Positions 45,030-54,269 are shown, counted from the stretch's first letter. The stretch is DNA of 64,000 nucleotides from Legionella_C dresdenensis (GCF_042649825.1 NZ_JBHSAB010000001.1:496001-560000); one strand, 5' to 3'. A program made the numbers and translations. The notes: generated by a model not told the origin, from the letters alone.

Positions 45030-47108
45030 TTATATATCGATGGTAAGTTGTTTTAGGGAGCTTAGATATGCGGCGCAATTTTCAACATCCCGGGCAGGTA
45101 AGCTGCTTTGCAATCCGGTCAATAGCAATTGTGAAAATTGATTAAGTTCAGCTAGTACGGACTGGTACTCCAGTAGACTGGTGTCCTGATTGAACTGTGC
45201 TATTTTTTGCTCGACTCCGGACAAATCAAAGCCGCATTTCTCAGCCGTATTACGGGCGCCTGCCTGATCCAGGCTCGTGCTAATATGATTAATCGCTGCC
45301 TGCACCAAAACCAGTTTTTCATGCGTTTCTTTCCTTCCATCCAGCAACGCTTTTTTTGCTGGCTTTAATGGTTGGTTCTGGATTGACTCCAACAAACCTC
45401 GGCAAATCCAGAAAGCGTTGGTCAGATCATAGAGCTTTGCTTTCGCCGGCAACATAATTTGCTGGCGGTTATAGCGTAAATAAGACGCCAGCTTTTTTAA
45501 TTGTTTTTGCAGCATGGTTTGCAAATCGGTGCGCCAAATCAAATTGCCCACTAGAAAACTGGTCGTAATTCCGATAAAAATACCGCCTAAACGTTCCAGC
45601 GGCGGCGCCAGATCCAAAGGCGGCCCGCCCGCCTGAGCAAGCGTGATAATGAGAGCAATATTCGCCTGTAATCCGATATAGGCATATGTAGTCAATTTAA
45701 ATGAAAAATAACTGAAACCCCATACGCCAAAAAAGATCAGCAGGATTAGCAAATACAGATCCATACTGGTACATGCCAGCACAGTCAATGCTAATCCTCC
45801 ACCCAGCATACAGCCCAGCGCCCGGTGCGCACTAATATTTTTCATCTCGAATAATGTTTTCCGGATTGAGATAACAATGCTGCTTACAATGCCATTTAAT
45901 CCGCCCGGCCAATCGGCAAGTAACCAGAACGCCAGCGCCATGGTTGCCGACAGACCCGCTTTTATTCCATGCACCATCACATCGGGATCAGAGCGCAATT
46001 GTTCTTTGTTTGAAATTACGGCTGAGGCATTTGTCCGTTTGCTGGAAATATCGGTTAATACGGTACTGAGATTAAGTACAAAATCATGAATCTGCCGTAA
46101 GAAATGCGACACCGCAAGATATGTTGCTAATTGACTTCCTGAGTTTGCGAGAGCGGTATTAAGCGCCGAATCAAACTGATTCAGAGCCTGCCGGCTTTGC
46201 AGAGTAATATCGGCTGGCTTGCTGAAAAATTCAACGCTCAGGGTATTTAAATCCTGTTTCATGGCCTGAAATAGTTGCCTGACTGGCACTAACTCATCAG
46301 TAATTAATTTCTGCCCAGGTGAATGCTCCACTGTTGCAGTAAAAAAACTGATTGTCCGGCACAAGCCAAAACCGGCATCCAATAAGAAACGGAATTGATC
46401 AATTCTCACCCGCTCAAAGCCTATCTCGCGCCGCATAAAATCAAGCATTTCAGTCGCTTTGCGAATTTTCTTTTTCAATAGCAGTGTCTGTTTATCAACT
46501 TCGATAAATGCTTTCGGATCATTGCTGATTAATAATTGCTCGGTCTGATCCAATAAATTGGTCAACGCATTAAATACGGCTTTGACTTCTTTGTTGACAT
46601 TTTCGTAAATGTTATTAGGAAAAAGACAAAAAGCAGATGCGGCAGACACCAGGACGCCAAGGCCAATATCTACCGGTCGCCAGATAGCAATATAAAACGC
46701 CTGCTCAGGATTAACAGCTACCTCAGAAATCACAAGAAAGGCGCTAAGTGCGGCAAGCAAATAGGCATAAGCGTAACGGCTGAAATTGTAGTAGTACACT
46801 GCCATGGCAATTAATGAAAAATTAGCCAGTAAATACAACGCAAAACTGTTAGCAATAAAACCTGCAATAAAAAAACCTGCCCAAGCGCCGATAATAGACC
46901 CAGCAATACGCATTAATGCTTTATCAATAATATTTCCAGTATAAATATTTGCCAGGATTACCACTGTCATCCCGGACCAATAGGGTTTATCCACATGCAA
47001 GGCAAAAGCAATTAAAACAGCCGCCAGAGCCGCAATCGCGGTTCGCAGGGCGGCTCTGTTTTCCAGTGTTCGGGGAATAAACTGTTGTAATGCGGGTAAG
47101 TATGTCAT
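45030..47108 (-). CDS. FUSC-family inner-membrane transporter (AaeB/YccS-like)
   Basis: The 692-residue protein has two hydrophobic blocks of about six helices each. Block 1 runs from LRTAIAALAAVLIAFALHVDKPYWSG to FCLFPN (about 20-165). Block 2 runs from KAGLSATMALAFWLLADWPGG to SFLVGNLIW (about 370-520). Each is followed by a long soluble helical region. That duplicated plan is the fusaric-acid-resistance family, which exports aromatic acids such as p-hydroxybenzoate with an HlyD-type adaptor. The adaptor gene overlaps upstream by four bases. No outer-membrane channel gene is adjacent, so TolC elsewhere is assumed. Confidence 0.9.
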   Translation of the reverse strand: MTYLPALQQFIPRTLENRAALRTAIAALAAVLIAFALHVDKPYWSGMTVVILANIYTGNIIDKALMRIAGSIIGAWAGFFIAGFIANSFALYLLANFSLIAMAVYYYNFSRYAYAYLLAALSAFLVISEVAVNPEQAFYIAIWRPVDIGLGVLVSAASAFCLFPNNIYENVNKEVKAVFNALTNLLDQTEQLLISNDPKAFIEVDKQTLLLKKKIRKATEMLDFMRREIGFERVRIDQFRFLLDAGFGLCRTISFFTATVEHSPGQKLITDELVPVRQLFQAMKQDLNTLSVEFFSKPADITLQSRQALNQFDSALNTALANSGSQLATYLAVSHFLRQIHDFVLNLSTVLTDISSKRTNASAVISNKEQLRSDPDVMVHGIKAGLSATMALAFWLLADWPGGLNGIVSSIVISIRKTLFEMKNISAHRALGCMLGGGLALTVLACTSMDLYLLILLIFFGVWGFSYFSFKLTTYAYIGLQANIALIITLAQAGGPPLDLAPPLERLGGIFIGITTSFLVGNLIWRTDLQTMLQKQLKKLASYLRYNRQQIMLPAKAKLYDLTNAFWICRGLLESIQNQPLKPAKKALLDGRKETHEKLVLVQAAINHISTSLDQAGARNTAEKCGFDLSGVEQKIAQFNQDTSLLEYQSVLAELNQFSQLLLTGLQSSLPARDVENCAAYLSSLKQLTIDI

Positions 47109-48100
47109 CGGTAGGTTATCGTAGTGGCGCTCGCACCTATTCGAAGCGGGTAATTCGGATCGGGATTATCAAAATAAATCCTGACCGGAAATCGTTGGGC
47201 AATCTTAATCCAATCTTCAGTCGCTTCGAGATAAGGCAAAGTAGACGGCGCAACTTTACCAGCCTGTACACGGTTGATCCCCCAGCCAATGCTGTTAACA
47301 TGACCATAAAAAGTTTTACCCGGGTACATATCAAGATAGATTTTTGCCTTGTCGCCTGGTTTGATTAACCGTATTGCGGTTTCACGGTAACGGGTTACTA
47401 CCCACCACTGGCTGGTTTCAACCAGGGCAAACAACCCCTCCCCTACTTTAATGTACTGGCCGGTGCGCAAATTAAAATTACTGATATAACCATCTGCCGG
47501 AGCGATAACCAGAGTATGTTCATAGAGGTAACGCGCTTTATCATAGACGGCCTTGGCCGACAGCACTTTATTATTATCAAAGTGAAGCTGAGCCATTTTT
47601 AGTTGCTGGGTATCAGCGATAACCGCCGCTTCCTGTTCTTTGATTTTTGACTCGACATCAATCAGTTTGATTTGAGCCAGGTCGCCCCGCTGTTGTAAGC
47701 GCAGGTAGCGGCTGTAATGATCTTTACTTAATGCCAGAAATGATTGGCTTTGTTTTAATTTCTGTTCGGCGACATCAATTGCCAGTTTATCATTTTCGTA
47801 ATCAATTTTTGCGATATTCCAGGCGGCTTTAGCCTTGTTCATCGCGTAGAGATAGGGTCTGGGATCGATCTGGATCAGCTTTTGGCCTTTTTTGACCTGT
47901 TGGTTTTCAACCACATATAATTCAGTGACCGGACCTGCGACTAGTGATGCCATATTGACAATATTGGCAGAAACATAGGCATCGTTAGAGCGTGTGTAGT
48001 GATAGGCAAAAAAACGATAGCCCAAAAAACCCAGGCACAGCAAGGTTACCGTTGCCACATGCGGCCAATATTGAAAAGCAGCCAACCGCTCCCGATTCAT
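47105..48100 (-). CDS. HlyD/AaeA-type periplasmic adaptor (membrane fusion protein)
   Basis: The 331 residues contain one N-terminal membrane segment (ATVTLLCLGFLGYRFFAY) and a biotinyl-lipoyl half-domain (VAGPVTELYVVENQQVKKGQ, then IDPRPY). A coiled-coil hairpin covers about residues 95-175 with several heptads. The second lipoyl half is APADGYISNFNLRTGQYIKVGEG, and a beta-barrel follows (GDKAKIYLDMYPGKTFYGHV). This is the typical MFP domain order. It is translationally coupled to the FUSC gene (stop/start overlap). Together they form an AaeAB-like efflux pair; the substrate is unproven. Confidence 0.9.
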   Translation of the reverse strand: MNRERLAAFQYWPHVATVTLLCLGFLGYRFFAYHYTRSNDAYVSANIVNMASLVAGPVTELYVVENQQVKKGQKLIQIDPRPYLYAMNKAKAAWNIAKIDYENDKLAIDVAEQKLKQSQSFLALSKDHYSRYLRLQQRGDLAQIKLIDVESKIKEQEAAVIADTQQLKMAQLHFDNNKVLSAKAVYDKARYLYEHTLVIAPADGYISNFNLRTGQYIKVGEGLFALVETSQWWVVTRYRETAIRLIKPGDKAKIYLDMYPGKTFYGHVNSIGWGINRVQAGKVAPSTLPYLEATEDWIKIAQRFPVRIYFDNPDPNYPLRIGASATTITYR

Positions 48101-48216
48101 TAAACAAATCCCTGGTTATAATAATATGAGGTTCAATTAACAATATAGCCAAAGGCATTGCAGTTGTGGAGTATTTCACTGATTTATTTTAATTATTTGT
48201 TATTTTGGAGGGGAAT

Positions 48217-48236
48217 GTTGGGTCAAACGACCCAAC
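48217..48236. repeat. R1-family hairpin
   Basis: GTTGGGTC-AAAC-GACCCAAC, a perfect 8-bp stem followed by CTAC just beyond the end of the NlpC/P60 gene. Placement fits a transcript end. Confidence 0.75.
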
Positions 48237-49727
48237 CTACTGCATTAAACCCGAGGTTGCCAACTTTCTGATATTCATCGGCTGCTGCCTTGCTAACATT
48301 GCTGCAGGCAATTCATCCAGATAGGAAATTTGAAAATATTTCTTCCCTGCCAACGACATTAATTCTGGATCTTCCGGATATTGCAACAGCATAGGGAATA
48401 ACACTGAGCCGCCTACAACTTCCCGTCTATTTGCCGGGTTCGGACTTAATCCCCACAGATTTTGGTAGGTCATTGCCATAGTCGTGCCGGGCTGATTGGG
48501 ATTATCGTAATTACCAATATACATAACAACATGGCCGCCTATATAAATCAGCGATAAAAATGGCTTGCCATGAGATTTCAGGTAGTCAAGACGCTGAGCT
48601 GCTGACATTGGGGAAACATCTTCCATTTTGCCGATTGAAACTTGTTGAGAAGAATTACGCGGCAACCATATTCCGAATGGGGTTAACAAGCTTTTCATTT
48701 CCGCTGAGCAGTCATTATAAAAATAGATACCGCCCCACCCATAAGGTCTTTCAATCAACGTTTTCATCAAGTTGGCAAAATGATGGGGTGTTGCTGTAAC
48801 GGGCATAATCTGAGCCTTATCGGCAGGCAATTTTGCCATTTTAATGACTGCCTGATGTCCGCTGTCAACAACAGGCACCATGACTTCAGTGACATTGGCA
48901 GCAGAATGGGCCGGGAATACTGCACCTACATAGGCGGTAAAGAGGTATTTGTCTTCTTCGTCAATGATTTCTGTTTGAGTAGAAGTAATTGCGGCCATGT
49001 GTTGTCTGGCGACGGTTGTCCAGGCATTAACGAACGTCTCATCGGTGCGTGCGATTCCCTTGCTTTCAACCCAGGCAATATACTCCGGGGTTACAACCAG
49101 CATCCAGGCGCGATCGCGTGTTTCAGCAAGGATATACACCGGCGTTCCAGCCCAAACTGCAGACTCTTGCAAGTTATCAAAAGGATAGCCCTGGCCTGCA
49201 ATTTTATAATGGTAAAAATGCGCATCAGCAGTTGGTAATGCCCGGGCATTTAAATTATCCACTGCTATACCACGCCTTTCAGCAGAATAAATAATCTGAC
49301 TTAATTGATCCCAGTTAATATTATTAGCAATTTTATGAATCCAGCGTTCAGAATAAGGGCGAAAATTTTCACCGTATCCAATCTGATTATCAGACTTTCC
49401 TTCATTACTGAAAAATGCCAGAATCTCCTTCTCAGTATTTTTTAAATTATTTTCTTCATTTTGTTGCGTGATTTGTCTGATATATCCTTCATCCCAGGGA
49501 GACATCATCCCAAAATAATGGTCATAGAATAAGGCCAAATGTTGTTTTTGCGTCGCGCTACTCAATATAGCTTTATCATAACCAGGGTCGGATGGATTAA
49601 TCCAGTGTGATATTTTCTGGTTATAGTTTCCCATTGGAAACAAAGAAATTACATCCTGTTCAGCGTTGATTTCACCAAATAAAAACAGGCAAAAAAATAT
49701 AACAAATAATTTGTTTATAATTCTCAT
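48237..49727 (-). CDS. Secreted NlpC/P60 cysteine peptidase with SH3 domains
   Basis: The 496 residues start with a signal peptide (INKLFVIFFCLFLFGEINA). The layout matches bacterial cell-wall peptidases with an N-terminal stabilising region (about 30-170), two SH3b-like domains (AVDNLNARALPTADAHFY; FTAYVGAVFPAHSAANVTEV), and a C-terminal NlpC/P60 domain. The likely catalytic Cys lies in YGWGGIYFYNDCSAEM and the His in IGGHVVMYIGNY. Such enzymes cut gamma-D-Glu-DAP bonds in peptidoglycan peptides. I take ATG 49727; GTG 49736 is in frame. No ribosome site is strong. The C-terminal end of the gene abuts a hairpin. Confidence 0.88.
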   Translation of the reverse strand: MRIINKLFVIFFCLFLFGEINAEQDVISLFPMGNYNQKISHWINPSDPGYDKAILSSATQKQHLALFYDHYFGMMSPWDEGYIRQITQQNEENNLKNTEKEILAFFSNEGKSDNQIGYGENFRPYSERWIHKIANNINWDQLSQIIYSAERRGIAVDNLNARALPTADAHFYHYKIAGQGYPFDNLQESAVWAGTPVYILAETRDRAWMLVVTPEYIAWVESKGIARTDETFVNAWTTVARQHMAAITSTQTEIIDEEDKYLFTAYVGAVFPAHSAANVTEVMVPVVDSGHQAVIKMAKLPADKAQIMPVTATPHHFANLMKTLIERPYGWGGIYFYNDCSAEMKSLLTPFGIWLPRNSSQQVSIGKMEDVSPMSAAQRLDYLKSHGKPFLSLIYIGGHVVMYIGNYDNPNQPGTTMAMTYQNLWGLSPNPANRREVVGGSVLFPMLLQYPEDPELMSLAGKKYFQISYLDELPAAMLARQQPMNIRKLATSGLMQ

Positions 49728-49813
49728 AAAAAACACTAAAACCCTGAAAAATTTCTATTGTACATTAAACAGGATTTAATTACACAATTTAACATCATTT
49801 CGCAGCACCCGAA

Positions 49814-50350
49814 TCAGGTTTCACACAGGCTACTTTCTATTGCAGGTAAATAGCGCCAGCTGATAATGCCTGCTTTGGCAGGCACTGCTTTTTGTGATAA
49901 ACAGGGTTTATATTGGCCTGCACTGGCATAACGGATCTGCAGTACTGAAGCGAATGCCTGGATTGTTAACCGCCAATGCTCGCTGCTGAACAAGCCGAGC
50001 TCGTTTTCAATAATCAGGCAGGGCAAAAAGCCCGCGTATTCCAGAAAAAAGCGATATTGCTCACCGTTGCTGCTAATCTGACAACCCTGACCTGCAGCCA
50101 GACGCCGAATTATTTGATTAGGACTGGCTTCATCAATAATACAGCCAGGATTGATAGAATTACGTTCAGCAAATAATTGGTTGGCATGCTGTTCAAGTTT
50201 TGAGAAATTTTTCCGTTGTTCAACAACAATAGCGATTGACCTGGCATGAAGGGCAACGACTTTCAATTGAGATAACACTAATAAGGCCAACAGGCTTATA
50301 ATTAGTAAGGTTGTGAATAAAACCACACCCTGTTGCCGGCGATTGCTCAT
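49814..50350 (-). CDS. pilX: Minor pilin/pilus assembly protein PilX-like
   Basis: The 178 residues start RRQQGVVLFTTLLIISLLALLVL, a PilX-type N-terminal helix following a short basic leader. The usual prepilin Glu5 is not obvious (GVVLF), which is common in PilX. The body has several cysteines (PGCIID, GQGCQI, LPCLII, KPCLSQ). Its start overlaps the pilW stop by four bases. Type IV pilus minor pilins form the tip-priming complex. Confidence 0.82.
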   Translation of the reverse strand: MSNRRQQGVVLFTTLLIISLLALLVLSQLKVVALHARSIAIVVEQRKNFSKLEQHANQLFAERNSINPGCIIDEASPNQIIRRLAAGQGCQISSNGEQYRFFLEYAGFLPCLIIENELGLFSSEHWRLTIQAFASVLQIRYASAGQYKPCLSQKAVPAKAGIISWRYLPAIESSLCET

Positions 50351-51069
50351 GCTCTTATCCGCGTGGTAAGCGGCAATTTCTTATCATCGCCATAACCCAG
50401 AGTAATATTCAGCAGTGATGGGTAAACGGCCTCAACTGATAGCGAATTAATCAACTCGGATAACTCTTCGCTATGGCCATTCTGATAATAAAGAGTAAGT
50501 TGACTGTGCGGATTTTTGTGGATATAAAAACGCTCCTCTAGCCACTGCCCCACATAAATCGGATCGATATAAGAGTAAGCAAGCGGTTTTTGCAGAGTAA
50601 GCAGCATTCCCTCTTTCACTGATCTGGCGGTTTTAAGCAATTGGACTTCAGCATGGTAGCAATCAGCAATTAAAACCGGCTGCTTTAATGCAAAATAAGC
50701 ACCGGGTTCAACTAATATCTGCTGTGCAGAATATTGATACTGTACCGTAGCAAAATGCTCACTCATTCGATTGAGAACCAGCCCATGATCGTCAATAATA
50801 TATGCCAATAAGGGTACAGATTTATCCCTTCTGTCCACAGTTTCCAACTGCCCCACACTCCTGCATGGAGCAAATCCTGCCTGTCTGACACTATTTTTTA
50901 TCAAATCACTGACCAGATTCAGTTCAAAATTTTGATTTAACTGTTTTTGCAGCGCCAGATAATGCTTTTTAGCGGTAACATACTGTTGCAGTAATAAGCT
51001 GATTAAAAGCGTTGATAAAAAAAGCGCTATCATAAGTTCAGTCAGGGTTAAGCCATATTCCTTTCGCAT
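50347..51069 (-). CDS. pilW: Minor pilin PilW
   Basis: The 240 residues begin with a class III/prepilin sequence, KEYGLTLTELMIALFLSTLL, where Glu5 after the cleavage Gly is present (G-LTLTE). A long N-terminal helix follows (to about residue 45), then a globular beta-rich domain with VRQAGFAPCRSVGQLE, a phrase typical of PilW. It overlaps both neighbours (22 bases with pilV, four with pilX), so the three are one translational unit. Confidence 0.88.
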   Translation of the reverse strand: MRKEYGLTLTELMIALFLSTLLISLLLQQYVTAKKHYLALQKQLNQNFELNLVSDLIKNSVRQAGFAPCRSVGQLETVDRRDKSVPLLAYIIDDHGLVLNRMSEHFATVQYQYSAQQILVEPGAYFALKQPVLIADCYHAEVQLLKTARSVKEGMLLTLQKPLAYSYIDPIYVGQWLEERFYIHKNPHSQLTLYYQNGHSEELSELINSLSVEAVYPSLLNITLGYGDDKKLPLTTRIRA

Positions 51070-51248
51070 GTGGGATAAACTCGCTCTAGCTGATTACTGA
51101 CCTGAAGGGATAACATGGCCTGTTCGACCGATTGATTTAGAAATTGCTGGCTTTGCCATTGCCGGGTTAAAAAACCGAGGGATGCACAGCTTATAAGAAC
51201 CAAGGCGACAAGCACCTCAAAAAGGGAAAACCCTTGAAAATTCACCAT
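51048..51248 (-). CDS. pilV: Short PilV-like minor pilin
   Basis: Only 66 residues. The N-terminus FQGFSLFEVLVALVLISCAS is a standard prepilin signal (cleavage after Gly, then FSLFE with Glu5). The rest is the amphipathic helix (QSQQFLNQSVEQAMLSLQ) and ends at ERVYPTCERNMA. Typical PilV proteins have 110-180 residues with a globular head; here the head is missing. The stop codon lies within the pilW start region, so the short form is built into the operon and is probably not a random frameshift. It may be a natural short variant or a shortened gene. Confidence 0.75.
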   Translation of the reverse strand: MVNFQGFSLFEVLVALVLISCASLGFLTRQWQSQQFLNQSVEQAMLSLQVSNQLERVYPTCERNMA

Positions 51249-51337
51249 TTTTATTCCTTAGACTGGACTGCGGGCATAGGGTAATCGAGTTGGCGTTCCG
51301 AAGCAAGAAACAAAAAATATTCGTTTAAGGCGCCTCG

Positions 51338-51357
51338 GTTGGGTCGTTTGAGCCAAC
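51338..51357. repeat. R1-family hairpin, first of a pair before hisC
   Basis: GTTGGGTC-GTTT-GAGCCAAC, one mismatch in the stem. It lies in the divergent region between pilV and hisC together with the copy at 51381-51400. Confidence 0.65.
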
Positions 51358-51380
51358 ATTTCTTTTATTCACCATCTTGT

Positions 51381-51400
51381 GTTGGGTCAAACGACCCAAC
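51381..51400. repeat. R1-family hairpin, second of a pair before hisC
   Basis: GTTGGGTC-AAAC-GACCCAAC, perfect stem, followed by CTACGGGC. The two copies stand 43 bases apart in opposite loop orientation. Confidence 0.7.
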
Positions 51401-51474
51401 CTACGGGCTTATTCGCGTTTTTTGCAATTTTAAGTATATACTAGGGGACATTTCAAATTTACAGGGAGAGTATT

Positions 51475-52599
51475 TTGGCTTGTGATTTTGCTGCGTTGTC
51501 CCATGCCGGGATACAGAGTTTAAGTCCTTATGTACCAGGTAAACCGATTGAAGAATTGGCTCGTGAGTTGGGAATAAGCGATATCATCAAACTGGCAAGC
51601 AATGAAAATCCGTTAGGATGCAGCCCCAAAGCGCAGGAAGCCCTGCAGCGCTTATCGATCCAACAAATTGCAAATTACCCTTCTTCGGCAATTCATCCAA
51701 TGCGGGAGAAATTAAGCGCAAAACTGGATGTTGAGCCAGCAATGCTATGTCTTAGTAATGGTTCAGATTTACTATTCGGCCTCTTGCTAAAATTGTTTTG
51801 TTTACACACCGGCAAGCATGCCTTAACCCATGATCTGGCCTTTATCACCTACCAGATTCAGGCACAGGAGCTGGGCATCCCGATACGCTTTTCGCCGATT
51901 AATGAGCATTGGGACGTTGATATCCAGGCGATGATAGCGATGTGTAATAAGGACACGGGAATCATTTTTATTGCCAATCCCAATAACCCGACCGGCAAAT
52001 TTATCCCTCATAATGAAATAGTACAACTATTAAATAATGTACCAGCAACAACCATTGTCGTTATTGATGAGGCTTACTATGAATTTGCTTATCCGGAGGG
52101 CGATACCAGTACCATAGAGCTGCTTGCGCAATTCCCTAATCTGGTTATAACCCGAACCTTCTCCAAAATATACGGTCTGGCTGGTTTACGGTTGGGTTAT
52201 GCCATTGCCCATCCGCAAATTGTTGAACTGATCTTACGGCTTCAACTGCCCTTCAGCGTCAACCAGGCAGTATTGGAAGCAGGTTACGCGGCTCTGGATG
52301 ATCAGGCGTTTATTGCCAAAACCCTGGCTAATAATACTGCCGGGATGCAGCAGATGGTCGCTGGTTTAATCAAGGCTGACTGTCATGTCATTCCCTCTCA
52401 CTGTAATTTCGTTACCTTTAGTTGCCGTCTTGCTGGAGCCGTTATTTATAAACACCTATTAAGCCATGGCATTATAATCCGGCCATTGGCCGGGTATGGT
52501 TTGCCTGATTTTTTACGGGTCAGTATTGGTAAATTAGAGCAAAATGCCCGTTTTCTTGATAAATTATCATTTTGTTTATCCGAATATAGCGAGGAGTAA
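51475..52599 (+). CDS. hisC: Histidinol-phosphate aminotransferase family protein
   Basis: This PLP-dependent aminotransferase of fold type I, 374 residues, makes L-histidinol phosphate in histidine synthesis; some HisC2 proteins act on aromatic amino acids. It carries LSPYVPGKPIEELARELG, IKLASNENPLG, FIANPNNPTGKFI, VVIDEAYYEF and the PLP-lysine motif RTFSKIYGLAGLRLGYA. The start is TTG 51475, with GGGAGAG at good distance and no ATG nearby. The gene is outside a his operon and is followed five bases later by phhB. That suggests a role in phenylalanine/tyrosine metabolism. Confidence 0.92.
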   Translation: MACDFAALSHAGIQSLSPYVPGKPIEELARELGISDIIKLASNENPLGCSPKAQEALQRLSIQQIANYPSSAIHPMREKLSAKLDVEPAMLCLSNGSDLLFGLLLKLFCLHTGKHALTHDLAFITYQIQAQELGIPIRFSPINEHWDVDIQAMIAMCNKDTGIIFIANPNNPTGKFIPHNEIVQLLNNVPATTIVVIDEAYYEFAYPEGDTSTIELLAQFPNLVITRTFSKIYGLAGLRLGYAIAHPQIVELILRLQLPFSVNQAVLEAGYAALDDQAFIAKTLANNTAGMQQMVAGLIKADCHVIPSHCNFVTFSCRLAGAVIYKHLLSHGIIIRPLAGYGLPDFLRVSIGKLEQNARFLDKLSFCLSEYSEE

Positions 52600-52603
52600 A
52601 ATT

Positions 52604-52936
52604 ATGACTAGCGATTTACGACAAAAACATTGTGAATCTTGTGAAGGCATTGGACAGGCGCTGTCGCCTGAACAAATTAAAAACCTGTTGCCGCAAGTCG
52701 ATAAACAATGGCAGGTTATTAACAACAACGAAATTAAACGCTCTTTCAGTTTCGCCGATTTTTATGAAACCATGGCTTTTGTCAATGCAATCGCCTGGAT
52801 AGCTAATCAGGAAAATCATCATCCCGATTTGGAAGTAGGTTATAACTACTGCCATGTCCGCTTTCAGACCCATGCACTGGAAGGACTATCGATGAATGAT
52901 TTCATTTGTGCAGCAAAAATTGATGCTTTGATTTAA
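52604..52936 (+). CDS. phhB: Pterin-4-alpha-carbinolamine dehydratase
   Basis: PhhB recycles the pterin cofactor of phenylalanine hydroxylase (PhhA). The 110 residues start at ATG 52604 with GAGGAG upstream, directly after the hisC stop codon. Family motifs are ALSPEQIKNLLPQV, KRSFSFADFYETMAFVNAIA, the catalytic-site NHHPDLEVGYNYCHVRFQTH, and a C-terminal AAKIDAL. Legionella makes pyomelanin from tyrosine via PhhA and homogentisate; phhA is not in this window. Confidence 0.95.
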   Translation: MTSDLRQKHCESCEGIGQALSPEQIKNLLPQVDKQWQVINNNEIKRSFSFADFYETMAFVNAIAWIANQENHHPDLEVGYNYCHVRFQTHALEGLSMNDFICAAKIDALI

Positions 52937-53060
52937 GTTTTTTGTTCAAATTGATTTAAATTTAAACTAAAAACCATTTTTTTTTAATTCTTTGTAAAGT
53001 TTTACTAGCAAAACTGTTTATCAGTGTTACAATCATGTCTGAGTTAGAAAAGGAAAAAAC

Positions 53061-53267
53061 ATGTCAGAGAAAATACGCGGTACCGTTAAGTGGTTTAACG
53101 AAGGTAAAGGTTTCGGTTTTATCGAAAGCAATGGTAAAGACTATTTTGTGCATTTCAGTGCAATTTTAGGCAGCGGATTCAAAACGCTGGCTGAAGGCGC
53201 AGCTGTAATGTTCAAACCAGGCCAAGGCCAAAAAGGTCCTCAGGCTGAAGAAGTTGAATTAGTCTAA
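53061..53267 (+). CDS. Cold-shock domain protein (CspA family)
   Basis: The 68-residue single cold-shock domain has both RNA-binding motifs: KGFGFIE (RNP1) and YFVHFSAI (RNP2). It also has the usual start GTVKWFNEGKGFG and the end GPQAEEVELV. These proteins melt RNA secondary structure. An AT-rich leader of about 120 bases precedes the ATG, as for csp genes with long 5' UTRs. AAAAGGAAAAAAC provides the ribosome site. Confidence 0.95.
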   Translation: MSEKIRGTVKWFNEGKGFGFIESNGKDYFVHFSAILGSGFKTLAEGAAVMFKPGQGQKGPQAEEVELV

Positions 53268-53280
53268 ACCCCTTCGCTAT

Positions 53281-53324
53281 GTTGCATAAATACTGGTCGA
53301 TTTTATCGATTAAGTTTATGCAAC
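53281..53324. terminator. Inverted repeat downstream of the cold-shock gene
   Basis: The arms GTTGCATAAA and TTTATGCAAC are separated by 24 bases, 13 bases past the stop codon; a weaker inner pairing (TCGAT..ATCGA) exists. It has no T run, so it may act as an RNA 3' end or stabiliser. The rest of 53325-53557 holds an imperfect R2 hairpin at 53433-53456 and nothing else visible. Confidence 0.5.
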
Positions 53325-53557
53325 ACGCTTTACCACCTTTCTAAAAGAATTCAGCAAAAATTTTATCGTTTCGCTACTATTTACAACCCAAACAATTATC
53401 TTACAATTCTACAAGCCTATATTGTGAAACGAGTATTGAGCTTTACAGCCCAACACTTCTCTTAAAAGCTACTCTTAATTATACGCCTTGGTTAGATTGG
53501 ACAAATTCCTTCATTTTGATTAAAATAAATCCACTTGGTTAATTCAGGCGATAATTT

Positions 53558-54157
53558 ATGACTGCTGCAGAAAATGATGCCCAAGACCATAATGCTAAAA
53601 TTGAACAACTTCGGCAACAATACTATGATAATTTGCTATCACAAGATCAGTTCGCAGCTCAGTACAGGCAATTAATGCCTGATCTTCACCCAGAAACCTT
53701 TGCAATGATAATTATTCCTGAAATTAAAAAACGGAAAATTGGAAATAAAAACACTAATTTCATCAGGCGGACCTCTCATCACAGGCAAGAACTTATTGAT
53801 AGTCTTACCAAATATATCAATAGAATTGAGCGGCCACAAAAGGTTGATAATGGACGCTCGGTGGTGAATTATGCCTTTGGATTTCTTTTCTTTAAAGAAT
53901 CACAGGCTACTAACCGACATGCCAACCACTTATTGGCTGAAGAATTGAGAACCAGACTGCAATCTTCTGGCGAATCAATCAAGTCAATCTTTAGGGATGT
54001 GGAAGAGCAACGCAGGAACCTTGCACGGAATGTCAGAAACTTTAAAAATGATGACCGGGGAATAAATAGTGGTGAATTGAATGACATTATACACCAGGCA
54101 GCGCTTTGGGCCAGATTTGAAGGAATCGACCAAACCTTAGCATCAGCAGGTTTTTAA
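53558..54157 (+). CDS. Hypothetical protein, helical, unknown function
   Basis: The 199 residues have no signal peptide and no membrane segment; they are mostly helical and strongly charged (MTAAENDAQDHNAKIEQLRQ, RDVEEQRRNLARNVRNFKND). I recognise no domain. ATG 53558 has a weak AGGCGAT upstream. The gene stands alone between the cold-shock gene and the hairpin-filled region before nrdA. It could be a small effector or a species-specific orphan. Confidence 0.5.
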   Translation: MTAAENDAQDHNAKIEQLRQQYYDNLLSQDQFAAQYRQLMPDLHPETFAMIIIPEIKKRKIGNKNTNFIRRTSHHRQELIDSLTKYINRIERPQKVDNGRSVVNYAFGFLFFKESQATNRHANHLLAEELRTRLQSSGESIKSIFRDVEEQRRNLARNVRNFKNDDRGINSGELNDIIHQAALWARFEGIDQTLASAGF

Positions 54158-54269
54158 CTTAATATTGGAGCTATACAGCCCATAGCCATCAACCGCCACA
54201 GTCAGCGGCATACCTATATGAGTTATTTGATTAATAATCAGAGTAAGAACCATTACCAGTCTCTCCAGT

